64,000 nucleotides of DNA. Source: Nonomuraea roseoviolacea subsp. carminata. Its GTDB lineage: Bacteria; Actinomycetota; Actinomycetes; Streptosporangiales; Streptosporangiaceae. Below are positions 16,806 through 25,389 of this stretch, piece after piece (within the stretch, counting starts at the first letter, position 1; each line of letters opens with the position of its first letter). Location: positions 3,162,001 to 3,226,000 of the forward strand of contig NZ_JAMZEC010000001.1 of assembly GCF_024172185.1 (NCBI RefSeq), given 5' to 3'. Below the pieces are notes generated by a model. The model was not told the origin of the DNA. It saw nothing but the letters and a program-made list of their open reading frames with translations, and searched no databases. The position numbers were made by a program, and so were the translations under genes.

Positions 16806-16895
16806 CTCCGCCCTTCGGTGGGGAAGTCGGTCGGAGATGTCTCTCCACAACCCGCCATCCGGGTTCACGCGGCGGGATCCGCGGCGGGGACGACC

Positions 16896-17690
16896 CTACA
16901 GCTCCTTGAGGAAGCCGCCGTCGACGACGATCTCGGCGCCCGTCGTGCTGCCGGAACGCGGGGAGGCGAGCAGCGCCACCGCGTCGGCGATCTCCTGCGG
17001 GTGGACGAGGCGGCCGGTGACCATCCTCATCATCTGGGGGGCCACCGTGGAGATGACGCTGTCCTTGTCGGCGCCGGCCATCCCGGCGATGACGTCGGCC
17101 GCGCCGCCGTCCTTGGTCCACCAGTCGGTGAGCACGGCGCCGGGCAGGACGCTGTTGACCCGGATGCCCTGCGGGCCGTACTCCTCGGACAGGGCCTTGC
17201 TGACGTGGTCGAGGGCCGCCTTGGCGGCGCCGTAGTCGACGTTCATGGCCGACGGCTGCTTGCTCATGGTGGAGGAGACGTTGACGACGGCGCCGCCGCC
17301 GCGCTCCAGCATGACCGGCACCGCCGCCCGGATCATCCGGATCGCCGCGAACAGGTTGAACTCGAACATCTCCTGCCAGGCGGCGTCGTCCGGCGCCAGG
17401 AAGCCGACACGCGGCAGGGTGACGCCGGGCGGCGGGCCGCCGGCGTTGTTGACCAGGATGTCCACCCCGCCGAACTCCTCCACGGCGGCGGCCACGACCC
17501 GGGCGGGCGCCTGCGGGTCCATCAGGTCGGCGGCCACGTGGACCACCTTGTCCGGCAGGTCGTCGGTGCGGGTGCGGGAGACCGCCACGACGTGCGCGCC
17601 CTCCTCGTGCAGGGTGCGCGCGACGGCAAGGCCGATGCCCTTGGAGGCGCCGGTCACGACGGCCACACGGCCGGAAAGCTGCAGATCCAC
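16896..17690 (-). CDS. Short-chain dehydrogenase/reductase
   Basis: The 264-residue classical SDR has the cofactor motif VTGASKGIG near residue 13, NNAGG, a catalytic Ser in VNVSSTMS, YGAAK (Tyr and Lys of YxxxK) and a C-terminal EIVVDGGFLKEL. Arg after the first strand region (SRTRTDD) suggests NADP(H). GAGGAAAC precedes the GTG. The substrate cannot be told; it is not part of an obvious pathway here, lying between the acyltransferase gene and the ECF sigma gene. Confidence 0.87.
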   Translation of the reverse strand: MDLQLSGRVAVVTGASKGIGLAVARTLHEEGAHVVAVSRTRTDDLPDKVVHVAADLMDPQAPARVVAAAVEEFGGVDILVNNAGGPPPGVTLPRVGFLAPDDAAWQEMFEFNLFAAIRMIRAAVPVMLERGGGAVVNVSSTMSKQPSAMNVDYGAAKAALDHVSKALSEEYGPQGIRVNSVLPGAVLTDWWTKDGGAADVIAGMAGADKDSVISTVAPQMMRMVTGRLVHPQEIADAVALLASPRSGSTTGAEIVVDGGFLKEL

Positions 17691-17771
17691 GATGTTTCCT
17701 CTGCGTCGGTGTTCTTGACGCTGAGAGGAACACCGGCCCCGCGCGGCCGGTTGCGGGAAATCGCGAAAAAT

Positions 17772-18680
17772 CTAGAGAAAAGGCGGGAACGCGTGGCCGC
17801 GGCGCAGCCGCAGCTCGTTGAGCAGCTGCTGGATGACCTCGCGGACGTGGTCGGTCAGCTCGAAGACCACCATCGGGTCGTCGGCGGCCGACGGGTCGTA
17901 CTCGTCGGTGCGGATCGGCTCGCCGAACTCGATCATCCACTTCGACGGCAGCGGCACCAGCCCGAGCGGGCCGAGCAGCGGGAAGAACGGCGTGATCGGC
18001 AGGTAGGGCAGCCCGAGCAGCCGCGCCAGGCTGGGCAGGTCGCCGATCTTCGGGTAGATCTCCTCGGCCCCGACGACGGCGGTCGGCACGATCGGCACGC
18101 CCGCCCTGATGGCGGAGGCCACGAAGCCGCCCCTGCCGAAGCGCTGCAGCTTGTAGCGGTCGGAGTAGGGCTTGCCCACGCCCTTGAAGCCCTCGGGGAA
18201 CACCCCGACCAGCTCGCCCTTGCGCAGCAGCCGGTCGGCGTCCTCGGGGCAGGCCAGCGTGTGGCCGGTCTTTCGGGACAGGTGACCGAGCACGGGGAGC
18301 TGGTAGACCAGGTCGGCGCCGAGCAGGCGCAGCGGCCGGCCCGCCTCGTCGTGCAGCGCCACCTGCATCATGAGCGCGTCGAGCGGGAGCGTGCCGGAGT
18401 GGTTGGCGACGACGAGCGCGCCGCCGTCGGCGGGCACGTTCTTCAGCTCGACGGTCTCGACCCGGAACCAGTGGCGGTAGAGGGGCCGGATCAGCTCCAG
18501 CATCACCTTGTCGGTGAGCTCGGCGTCGTAGCCGAACTCGTCGACCTCGTAGTCGCCGGTGATGCGCCGCCGCAGGAAGGCGAGCGCCTCCGCGAGCGGG
18601 TCGGGCCGGTCGGACTGGTCGTAGGAGGGGGCGGCGGTGATCGGGATCACCCGCGCCTCCTCGTGGTCCGGGACGCTCAC
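17772..18680 (-). CDS. Lysophospholipid acyltransferase family protein
   Basis: The 302-residue PlsC-type protein probably acylates a glycerolipid at the membrane. The motif is NHSGTLPLD (His94, Asp101), i.e. HX6D rather than the common HX4D, a form I also recall in the mycobacterial homologue Rv0502. The second block is GVFPEGFKGVGKPYSDRYKLQRFGRGGF and the third is VPTAVVGAEEIYPKIG. The GTG start overlaps the stop of the upstream epimerase-like gene (GTGA), and the pair is conserved with bS22 and the HTH gene in actinobacteria. Confidence 0.88.
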   Translation of the reverse strand: MSVPDHEEARVIPITAAPSYDQSDRPDPLAEALAFLRRRITGDYEVDEFGYDAELTDKVMLELIRPLYRHWFRVETVELKNVPADGGALVVANHSGTLPLDALMMQVALHDEAGRPLRLLGADLVYQLPVLGHLSRKTGHTLACPEDADRLLRKGELVGVFPEGFKGVGKPYSDRYKLQRFGRGGFVASAIRAGVPIVPTAVVGAEEIYPKIGDLPSLARLLGLPYLPITPFFPLLGPLGLVPLPSKWMIEFGEPIRTDEYDPSAADDPMVVFELTDHVREVIQQLLNELRLRRGHAFPPFL

Positions 18681-19672
18681 CTGCGGGCACCTCCGAGCGG
18701 GCGAAGCCTTCGCGACCGCAGGAAGTCGTCGAACGCCGCGCCGGTCGTGAACTTGGGCTTCCAGCCGAGCTCGGCCTCCAGCCGGGAGCAGTCGACCACG
18801 CGGCCGTGGCTCATCAGCCGCACCTGCTCGGGCGAGTAGTCGACCAGCCCCGCCCGGCGCGCGGCGTCGCCCAGCATGCGGAAGGCCGGCGCGAGCAGCG
18901 GCATCGACGCCCTGCCCGCGCGGCGCGCGCACTGCGACAGCAGCAGCACGCCGGCCCCGGCCACGTTGTACGTGCCGGGGTGGTCCTCCGTCGCCATCCG
19001 GCGCAGCACCTCGACCGCGTCGTCCTCGTGGACGAACTGCAGCCGAGGGTCGAAGCCGAACACCGTCGGCAGCACCGGCTGGGTGAAGTAACGGGTCAGC
19101 GGCGAGTCGACGCCCGGACCCATGAAGTTGGCGAAGCGCAGCAGCGAGACCGTGATGTCGGGGCGGCGGCGCGCGAAACCGCGCACGTAGCCCTCCACCT
19201 CGGCCGCGTCCTTGGCGTAGCCGTGGACGGGGCCGTCGTGGGGCTCCAGGTCCTCGGTGAACACCGCGGGATCCCGGGGCGACGACCCGTAGACGGCCGT
19301 GGTGGAGCGCACCACGACTCGCCGCACGGTGGCCGACCGCTGACACGCGCCGAGCAGTTGCATGGCGCCGATGACGTTGTGCTCCTTCATCAGCGCCCGC
19401 CCGGTGGTGCGCGAGGGAGCGCTCACCAGGCTCATGTGCACGACGGTGTCGATGTCGGCGGCCGCGATCACCTGGGCGATGTCGGGGCTGCGCAGATCCA
19501 CCCGGACGAACTCCGTTCGGCCGAGGGAGATGCCGCCGTCCCGCGTGAGGGAGGGGGGCGGCACGGTGTCGACTCCGATGACGCGGCTGATGTCCGGGTC
19601 TGCCGCCAGGACGCTCGCCACCCGGGCGCCGATATGGCGCGAGACCCCGGTGACGAGCACGGTGTGGGTCAT
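18677..19672 (-). CDS. NAD-dependent epimerase/dehydratase family protein lacking the canonical YxxxK lysine
   Basis: The 331-residue extended-SDR protein starts VLVTGVSRHIGARVASVL and has VVRSTTAVYGS and LRFANFMGPGVDS. At the active-site position it reads GYAKDAAEVEG, so the Tyr is present but the residue four after it is Ala, not Lys. It may be a modified catalyst or a nucleotide-binding regulator. It is the homologue of the galE2-like gene (Rv0501 by recollection) found after bS22. A GAGG ribosome site is present. It is coupled to the acyltransferase gene. Confidence 0.85.
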   Translation of the reverse strand: MTHTVLVTGVSRHIGARVASVLAADPDISRVIGVDTVPPPSLTRDGGISLGRTEFVRVDLRSPDIAQVIAAADIDTVVHMSLVSAPSRTTGRALMKEHNVIGAMQLLGACQRSATVRRVVVRSTTAVYGSSPRDPAVFTEDLEPHDGPVHGYAKDAAEVEGYVRGFARRRPDITVSLLRFANFMGPGVDSPLTRYFTQPVLPTVFGFDPRLQFVHEDDAVEVLRRMATEDHPGTYNVAGAGVLLLSQCARRAGRASMPLLAPAFRMLGDAARRAGLVDYSPEQVRLMSHGRVVDCSRLEAELGWKPKFTTGAAFDDFLRSRRLRPLGGARR

Positions 19673-19697
19673 CAGCGCCTCGCAGCTGCGTGTTGTC

Positions 19698-19796
19698 TTA
19701 CTTCTTGTTACGCCGCTGGATGCGCGTCTTCTTGAGCAGCTTGCGGTGCTTCTTCTTGGCCATCCGCTTGCGGCGCTTCTTGATCACAGAGCCCAC
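19698..19796 (-). CDS. Small ribosomal subunit protein bS22 (AURKAIP1/COX24 domain)
   Basis: This 32-residue, extremely basic protein begins [16 protein letters not shown] and continues [16 protein letters not shown]. It matches the bS22 protein found in the 30S subunit of mycobacteria and conserved in high-GC actinobacteria. It starts with GTG and ends 25 bases before the epimerase-like gene. It is easily missed because of its size, but the sequence is nearly invariant in the phylum. Confidence 0.93.
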   Translation of the reverse strand: MGSVIKKRRKRMAKKKHRKLLKKTRIQRRNKK

Positions 19797-19969
19797 GGGA
19801 CCCCCAGTGCTGGTAGCAAGTACGACAGTGTGCGAGCGCACACCGGCTCACAGACTACCGGCGATCCACGGTAGATCGCCCCAGGGGGGGCGAGAGCCCG
19901 GCCGCGTGGCGCCGGCCAGGCCTCTCCCGCGTCGGCACTCGCGGTGTGTCGCACACCGCTACTCCAGCA

Positions 19970-20173
19970 TCAGCCTGCCTCGATGTAGGCCTCCCGAAGA
20001 TAGTCGTGGACCGCCTGCTCGGGCACTCTGAAGGACCGGCCGACTCGGATGGCCGGCAGCTCACCGGAGTGCACCAGCCGGTACACGGTCATCTTGGACA
20101 CCCGCATGACCGTGGCGACTTCTGCCACGGTCAGGAACTTCACCTCGCTGAGAGGTCTTTCGCCTGCAGCCAT
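19970..20173 (-). CDS. Excisionase-type helix-turn-helix protein
   Basis: The 67-residue protein is a MerR-like/excisionase HTH: FLTVAEVATVMRVSKMTVYRLVHSGELPAIRVGRSFRVPEQAVHDYL. It should bind DNA as a small regulator. The ATG (MAAGERPLSEVKF) has GGAAGAGG 8 bases upstream; an in-frame upstream start would add 16 basic residues. It lies 173 bases before bS22, an arrangement shared with mycobacteria (Rv0500A-Rv0500B by recollection) and Streptomyces. The target is not known from the sequence; it is not an element-borne excisionase, as no integrase is near. Confidence 0.88.
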   Translation of the reverse strand: MAAGERPLSEVKFLTVAEVATVMRVSKMTVYRLVHSGELPAIRVGRSFRVPEQAVHDYLREAYIEAG

Positions 20174-20484
20174 CGGACGCCTCTTCCGCACGTGTTTCCG
20201 GGTTATCCCCACTGGTGCCATTGCTCACGCACGTGTACTGCTGTCAGCGTAAGACGGGACTCCGAGTCGGCAAACCCCCTAGTTTCTCAGTTGGCGGAGC
20301 CCTCTGTCAGCCGAACCAGCGAAATGGCTGGCCAGCGCCGCTGCCGTGCACCTCGCCTGGACCTTGGAACCGTCCAACTCGTCACACATAGAGTCGCCCA
20401 GGACGCGTCAAAAGTTGGCAAAGGGACAGCGAGCCTCTTGGAATGCAGGCGCGAAAAGACGGTATCGGGAGGGCCGAATTGAAC
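20174..20484. other. Non-coding interval upstream of the HTH gene
   Basis: These 311 bases hold the 5' region of the HTH/bS22 transcription unit (minus strand) and the 3' flank of the phosphatase-like gene. They are less GC-rich than their surroundings. I found no tRNA, no convincing ORF and no strong terminator; GCTGGCCAGC near 20331 is a perfect 10-bp palindrome of unknown meaning. Confidence 0.6.
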
Positions 20485-21267
20485 TCAAAGGGCTCGTGTG
20501 ACCAGAGTGACGAGGCGGTCGGTCAGCGGAGCGTAATAGCGAGGTAGCACGTTGTCGTCGAGCGGCACGACCACGTCGATCTTGCCCTCGGCCTCGCCGA
20601 CGAACAGGCCGGGGTCGTTGCTGTCGGCGAAGGCCACCGTGGGCACGCCCGCCTCACCGGCGGCCCCCGCCCAGCCGTGGTCGGCGATGACGAGGTCCGG
20701 CGGCGCGTCGCCCAGCTCGGCGAGCATCCACTCCATCGGGGCCGCGTCGTGGGTGTGGACGAAGCCGCCCTTGTCGTCGAGCATCGCCACGTCGTCGAGG
20801 TAGCGCAGCCGGCGCGGCCGGCCGAAGCCCGACCCGGAGTACGTCCAGCCCTCGGCGGGCGTCAGCAGCGTCGCGCCGCGCTCGGCGGCCAGGCGCGCGA
20901 GCGGCAGGTGGACGGCCAGCAGACCGGTCGGATGGCCGGTGGCGAACAGCAGCCGCGGGCGCTCGCGCGACAGCGCGGCGGCGATGCGCTCGGCCATGGC
21001 GTCGAGGGCGTCGATCGTGAGGTCGGGGTCGATGGTGTCCTGCCCCCGGCGGTGGCCGGGATCGGCGACCACGCCCGCGGACTTGGCCATCAGCGCCAGG
21101 ACGTCCCGGAACGACCAGGGCTGCTCGCAGGTCAGGCCGAGCAGGTAGTACGGGTCGCCGTTGGCCAGGGAGCTGTAGTGGTCGAGGTTGTTCTCGCGGG
21201 GGGTCGCGACATCGCCGGCGATGCGGGTGCGCACCAGATGCTCGCGGAGTTCGTCGCGGCTCAGCAC
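20485..21267 (-). CDS. Conserved actinobacterial protein, phosphatase-like by annotation in relatives
   Basis: The 260-residue protein begins LSRDELREHLVRTRIAGDVATPRENNLDHYSSLANGDPYYLLGL and contains LLFATGHPTGLLAVHLPLARL, ADHGWAGAAGEAGVPTVAFADSNDP and VVPLDDNVLPRYYAPL. The conserved His/Asp/Asn-rich blocks suggest a catalytic site. Streptomyces homologues are labelled phosphatase, but I see no classical phosphatase signature and do not assign a reaction. The GTG start has GAGGAAGAG upstream. It follows acuC in the same direction with a 28-base gap, so the two may be cotranscribed. Confidence 0.7.
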   Translation of the reverse strand: MLSRDELREHLVRTRIAGDVATPRENNLDHYSSLANGDPYYLLGLTCEQPWSFRDVLALMAKSAGVVADPGHRRGQDTIDPDLTIDALDAMAERIAAALSRERPRLLFATGHPTGLLAVHLPLARLAAERGATLLTPAEGWTYSGSGFGRPRRLRYLDDVAMLDDKGGFVHTHDAAPMEWMLAELGDAPPDLVIADHGWAGAAGEAGVPTVAFADSNDPGLFVGEAEGKIDVVVPLDDNVLPRYYAPLTDRLVTLVTRAL

Positions 21268-21295
21268 TGCTCTTCCTCGTCAGGACATGGGCTCG

Positions 21296-22459
21296 TCAGG
21301 GCATGGGATCGAGGCCGTGCAGGGGGAAGACCGCGTTGCGGGTCGCCATGATCGCACGGTCTATGGGATCTCCTGGGTCATAACCACCAGAAAGTGAGCG
21401 AAATTCCGGATTGCGGCCGTCTGTCATGGTGAGCGGCGGGGTCTCACCCGTCCGCTCCCGCGCGAGGCGCCGCCACTCCTCGCCGGTCGGCGTGGCCGGG
21501 GCGATCGGATGACCCGCGACCTCGGCGATCAGGTGCGTCCACGCCCGCGGCACCACCTGCACCAGCTCGTAACCGCCGCCGCCGGTGACGATCCACCGGC
21601 CGCCCGCCGTCTCGTGGGCCAGCCGGTGCAGCGCGGCGTACGCGGTGCGCTGGCCGTCCACGCTGAGCATGAGGTTGGCCAGCGGGTCGAGGGCGTGGCT
21701 GTCGCAGCCGTGCTGGGTGACCAGGACCTCCGGCCGGAACTCACGCAGCAGCGGCGGCACGACCGCGTCGAAGGCCCGCAGCCATCCGGCGTCGCCGCAC
21801 CCCGCCGGGAGCGGCACGTTGACGGCGGTGCCCTCGGCGCCGGTCTCCTCCGCGAAGCCGGTGCCGGGGAAGAGCGTGCGGGGGCTCTCGTGCAGGCTGA
21901 TCGTCAGCACGCGGGGGTCACCGTAGAAGGCCGCCTGCACGCCGTCGCCATGGTGGACGTCGACGTCCACGTACGCCACCCGGGTGGCGCCCCGCGCCAG
22001 CAGCCAGGCGATGGCCAGCGCCGGGTCGTTGTAGACGCAGAACCCGCTGGCCGTGGCGGCCATGGCGTGGTGCAGGCCGCCCGCCACGTTGACCGCGTGC
22101 TCGGCCGTGCCCTCCCAGACCGCCCGGGCGGCGGCCAGGGACGCGCCGGCGATCAGCGCGGACGCCTCGTGGACGCCGCGGAAGGCGGGGTTGTCCGGCG
22201 TGCCGAGGCCCGCCGACAGGTCGGGCGCGCCGGTGGCCGAGACCCGCTTGACCGCCTCGATGTAGCCGCGCTCGTGGACCATGGCCAGCTCGTCGTCGCC
22301 CGCGGGCACGCAACCGGCCAGCTCCACCTTGTCGAGCACGCCGAGCTCGCGGGCCAGCGCCATCGTCAGCTCGACCCGGACGGGCGCGAGCGGATGACCT
22401 GGGCCGAAGTCGTATGAGGTGAGAGCGTCGTCCCAGATGACCCGTGCTGTCCGACTCAT
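21296..22459 (-). CDS. acuC: Histone deacetylase-like protein AcuC
   Basis: AcuC-type enzymes are Zn-dependent deacylases; in Bacillus AcuC deacetylates acetyl-CoA synthetase. The 387-residue protein has the full site: GGLHHAMAATASGFCVYND (tandem His), YVDVDVHHGDGVQ (Asp and His metal ligands), the loop with LPAGCGD, QHGCDSHALDPLANL (second Asp) and GGGGYELVQVVPRAW (catalytic Tyr). The ATG before SRTARVIWDDA has GGGGAG 3-8 bases upstream; a longer frame extends upstream without support. Confidence 0.93.
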   Translation of the reverse strand: MSRTARVIWDDALTSYDFGPGHPLAPVRVELTMALARELGVLDKVELAGCVPAGDDELAMVHERGYIEAVKRVSATGAPDLSAGLGTPDNPAFRGVHEASALIAGASLAAARAVWEGTAEHAVNVAGGLHHAMAATASGFCVYNDPALAIAWLLARGATRVAYVDVDVHHGDGVQAAFYGDPRVLTISLHESPRTLFPGTGFAEETGAEGTAVNVPLPAGCGDAGWLRAFDAVVPPLLREFRPEVLVTQHGCDSHALDPLANLMLSVDGQRTAYAALHRLAHETAGGRWIVTGGGGYELVQVVPRAWTHLIAEVAGHPIAPATPTGEEWRRLARERTGETPPLTMTDGRNPEFRSLSGGYDPGDPIDRAIMATRNAVFPLHGLDPMP

Positions 22460-22583
22460 AGCTCCCCTGTTCCCTCGCCTTGGGGCGACGTTACCGCAGC
22501 GTCCCCGGACGTGGCCCGCCCGGTGGCACCCGTTGATCAAGGCGAGATGCGGCCGCCCCCGCCTTGTGCGGACACAGCCCGCA

Positions 22584-22589
22584 TAAGGT
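22584..22589 (+). promoter_or_regulatory. Putative -10 box, leaderless histidine kinase transcript
   Basis: TAAGGT ends 6 bases before the kinase ATG, and no Shine-Dalgarno sequence is present. Confidence 0.45.
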
Positions 22590-22595
22590 CAGATC

Positions 22596-23753
22596 ATGGC
22601 TCACCTACGGCCGGCGGCCCGGCGCGTCGCGGCCGTGTGGCGCTTCTTCAGGCGTCCCCGGGTCTTCGACATCACGCTCGTCGCCGTCCTGGCCCTGATC
22701 GGGTGCGCCGGCCTGGCGTCGGTCGTCCTGGAGGGCTATCCCAAGCTGGCGGCCGGCGCCGCCCACTACGTGATCAGCACGATCCCGCTGCTCGTCCGGC
22801 GCCGCCACCCGGTCCACGCCCTCGCCCTCGTCGCGGCGCTCGACCTGATGGGCCTGGCCACCGGCGTCATCGTGGGGCCGAACGTCCCCGTGGCGGTCGC
22901 CCTGTACAGCGTGGGCCGCTACACCAGGGGCAGGACGGCCGTCTGGATCACCACCGCGGCGATGGCCGGCTACAACCTGGCGATCATGCTCGCCGTGGAC
23001 GACCGCAGCGTCTGGGCACCCAACGCGTTCGTGTTCTTCGCCTCCATGGGCGGCGGGCAGTTCGCCCGCGTCCGCGCCGAGCTCAACGAGCGCGACCGCG
23101 CCGAGGCGGCCCGGGCCGCGGTCACCGCCGAGCGGCGGCGCATCGCCCGCGAGCTGCACGACGTCGTCGCCCACCACCTCAGCGTGATCAACGCCCTGGT
23201 CGGCGGCGCCCGCGCCACGCTCCCGCCCGGCCACGACGTCACCCGCGAGGCGCTGTCCGGCGCCGAGCAGACCGCCCGGCAGGCGCTGGCCGAGATGCGC
23301 CAGCTCCTGTACGTGCTGCGGGCCGGCGACGGCGACGGGGCCGACGCCGCCACGGGCGTCGGCGCGGACCGCCTGCCCACGCTGGTCGAGGAGGCCCGCA
23401 CCGCCGGCCTCCCGGCCGAGCTGACCGTGACCGGGGCGGCCGTGCCCCTGCCCGCGGCCGTGGACCACGCCGTGTACCGCATCGTCCAGGAGGCGCTGAC
23501 CAACACCCGCAAGCACGCGCCGGGCGCGCGGGCCCGGGTGCTGCTCGCGTACGAGCCGGAGCGGGTCGAGGTGGAGGTCGTGGACGACGGCGCGGACGGC
23601 GCCCGGCCCGACGGGCCGCCCGGGTTCGGGCTCGGCGGCATGGCCGAGCGCGTGGCCCTGTGCGGCGGCGAGTTACGCGCGGGCCACCGCCCCGAAGGCG
23701 GCTTCCGGGTGCGCGCCCGCATCCCCCTGGAGATCCCCTTGGAGCAGGCATGA
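22596..23753 (+). CDS. DesK/NarX-type sensor histidine kinase
   Basis: The 385-residue kinase has about five TM helices (residues 25-150), the HisKA_3 box with phospho-acceptor His in RIARELHDVVAHHLSVI, and a HATPase domain (IVQEALTNTRKHAPGA, then VDDGADG and GFGLGGMAERVALCGGEL). The short loops between helices suggest sensing within the membrane. Its stop overlaps the start of the partner regulator (ATGA). A following ABC exporter suggests that the pair controls that transporter, as in antibiotic-stress systems; the signal is unknown. Confidence 0.92.
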   Translation: MAHLRPAARRVAAVWRFFRRPRVFDITLVAVLALIGCAGLASVVLEGYPKLAAGAAHYVISTIPLLVRRRHPVHALALVAALDLMGLATGVIVGPNVPVAVALYSVGRYTRGRTAVWITTAAMAGYNLAIMLAVDDRSVWAPNAFVFFASMGGGQFARVRAELNERDRAEAARAAVTAERRRIARELHDVVAHHLSVINALVGGARATLPPGHDVTREALSGAEQTARQALAEMRQLLYVLRAGDGDGADAATGVGADRLPTLVEEARTAGLPAELTVTGAAVPLPAAVDHAVYRIVQEALTNTRKHAPGARARVLLAYEPERVEVEVVDDGADGARPDGPPGFGLGGMAERVALCGGELRAGHRPEGGFRVRARIPLEIPLEQA

Positions 23754-24418
23754 CCCCCGTGATCGCGGTGCTGCTGGCCGACGACCACGCGCTGGTGCGC
23801 ATGGGCTTCCGGCTCATGCTGGACGCCCAGCCGGACATGACCGTGGTCGGCGAGGCCGCCGACGGCGAGGAGGCGGTCGAGCAGAGCCGGCGGCTGCGGC
23901 CCGACGTGGTGCTGATGGACCTGCACATGCCCGGCCTCGACGGGGTGCGCGCCACTGAGCTGATCACCGCCGAGCTGCCCGGGGTCCGGGTGCTCGCGCT
24001 CAGCACGTTCGACCTGGACGAGAACGTCGTGGCCGCGCTGCGGGCCGGGGCCAACGGCTTCCTGCCCAAGGACGTCTCCCCGGAGGAGCTGGTCGAGGGG
24101 GTGCGCGTGGTCCACCGGGGCGAGTCGGCCGTGGCGCCGCGGCTGCTGACCCGCCTGATCGGCACGTTCGTGCGCGCCGCCCGCCCGCGCCGCCCCGGCC
24201 GCCGCTCCCCCCTGTCCGGGCTCACCGACCGGGAGCGCGAGATCCTCGCGCTGATCGGGCGGGGCCGCTCCAACGGCGAGATCGCCACCGAGCTGGGCGT
24301 CTCCCCCTCGACCGTGAAGAACCACGTCACCAGCCTGTTCGGCAAGCTCGGCGTCAGGGACCGCGCCCAGGCGGTCATCGCCGCCTACGAGTCAGGGATG
24401 ATCACACCAGGAGAGTAG
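23750..24418 (+). CDS. NarL/LuxR-family response regulator
   Basis: The 222-residue regulator has a receiver domain (LLADDH acidic pair, phospho-acceptor Asp in VVLMDLHMPGLDG, Thr/Ser switch in LALSTFD, Lys in FLPKDVS) and a LuxR HTH (LTDREREILALIGRGRSNGEIATELGVSPSTVKNHVTSLF). It is coupled to the kinase by an ATGA overlap and lies 80 bases before an ABC transporter operon that it probably regulates. Confidence 0.93.
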   Translation: MTPVIAVLLADDHALVRMGFRLMLDAQPDMTVVGEAADGEEAVEQSRRLRPDVVLMDLHMPGLDGVRATELITAELPGVRVLALSTFDLDENVVAALRAGANGFLPKDVSPEELVEGVRVVHRGESAVAPRLLTRLIGTFVRAARPRRPGRRSPLSGLTDREREILALIGRGRSNGEIATELGVSPSTVKNHVTSLFGKLGVRDRAQAVIAAYESGMITPGE

Positions 24419-24498
24419 GACCGCGCTCCCAGGGCCCGCGCCCGCGAACGGTCCTCCGGCAGGAGGATCACCCGCCGCCGCGCCGCCAGGCTGGAGAC

Positions 24499-25389
24499 AT
24501 GACCGCGATACGCGCGACGAACCTGACCAAACGCTACGGCCGGACCGTCGCCGTGGCAGACCTCTCCTTCGACGTCGAGCCCGGACGGGTGACCGGCTTC
24601 CTCGGCCCGAACGGCGCCGGCAAGTCGACGACCATGCGCATGATCCTCGGCCTCGACCGCCCCACCGGCGGATCGGTGCTCGTGGACGGCGTGCCGTACC
24701 GGGACCTGCGTCACCCGCTGCGCAAGGTGGGCGCGCTCCTCGACGCCAAGGCCGTCCACGGCGGGCGCAGCGCCCGCGACCACCTGCTGGCCATCGCCCA
24801 GAGCAACGCGATCCCGGCGGGCCGGGTCATGGAGGTGCTGGAGACCGTGGGGCTGCGCGAGGTGGCCCGCAAGCGGATCGGCGGGTTCTCCCTCGGCATG
24901 TCCCAGCGGCTCGGCATCGCCGCCGCGCTCCTCGGCGACCCCGAGATCGTCATCTTCGACGAGCCGGTCAACGGCCTCGACCCCGACGGGATCCTGTGGA
25001 TCCGCACCTTCATGCGCGACCTCGCCGCCGAGGGCCGGGCGGTGTTCGTCTCCAGCCACCTCATGAGCGAGATGGCGCAGACCGCCGACCACCTCGTCGT
25101 CATCGGCAAGGGCCGGCTGATCGCCGACACGAGCGTGGCGGAGTTCATCGGGCGCAGCTCGCAGGCGTACGTCCGCGTGCGCTCGCCCCGGCTGGCCGAG
25201 GTGGCCGAGCTGGTCAAGGTCGGCCGGCTGCACCCGGACCACCTGCGCGTGACCGCGATGACGCCGCTGGAGATCGGCGCCCTCACCGCCCGCGCCGGCC
25301 TGCCGCTGGAGGAGCTGACGCTCGTGCAGCCCTCGCTGGAGGCGGCCTATATGGAGCTCACCAAGGACAGCCTGGAGTACTCGTCGTGA
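24499..25389 (+). CDS. ABC transporter ATP-binding protein (drug/lantibiotic-export type)
   Basis: The 296-residue ATPase has Walker A FLGPNGAGKST (about 38-46), the variant signature FSLGMSQRLGIA and Walker B VIFDEPVNGLDPDG. The signature LGMSQR in place of LSGGQ is typical of the BcrA/NatA-like exporters that work with ABC-2 permeases. The C-terminal 80 residues form the usual accessory domain. Its stop overlaps the permease start (GTGA). It probably exports a membrane-active compound under control of the preceding two-component pair. Confidence 0.92.
   Translation: MTAIRATNLTKRYGRTVAVADLSFDVEPGRVTGFLGPNGAGKSTTMRMILGLDRPTGGSVLVDGVPYRDLRHPLRKVGALLDAKAVHGGRSARDHLLAIAQSNAIPAGRVMEVLETVGLREVARKRIGGFSLGMSQRLGIAAALLGDPEIVIFDEPVNGLDPDGILWIRTFMRDLAAEGRAVFVSSHLMSEMAQTADHLVVIGKGRLIADTSVAEFIGRSSQAYVRVRSPRLAEVAELVKVGRLHPDHLRVTAMTPLEIGALTARAGLPLEELTLVQPSLEAAYMELTKDSLEYSS

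Noticed and set aside
19970..20173. Excisionase of an integrated element.
   Set aside because: No integrase or attachment repeats nearby, and the gene sits in its conserved chromosomal place before bS22.
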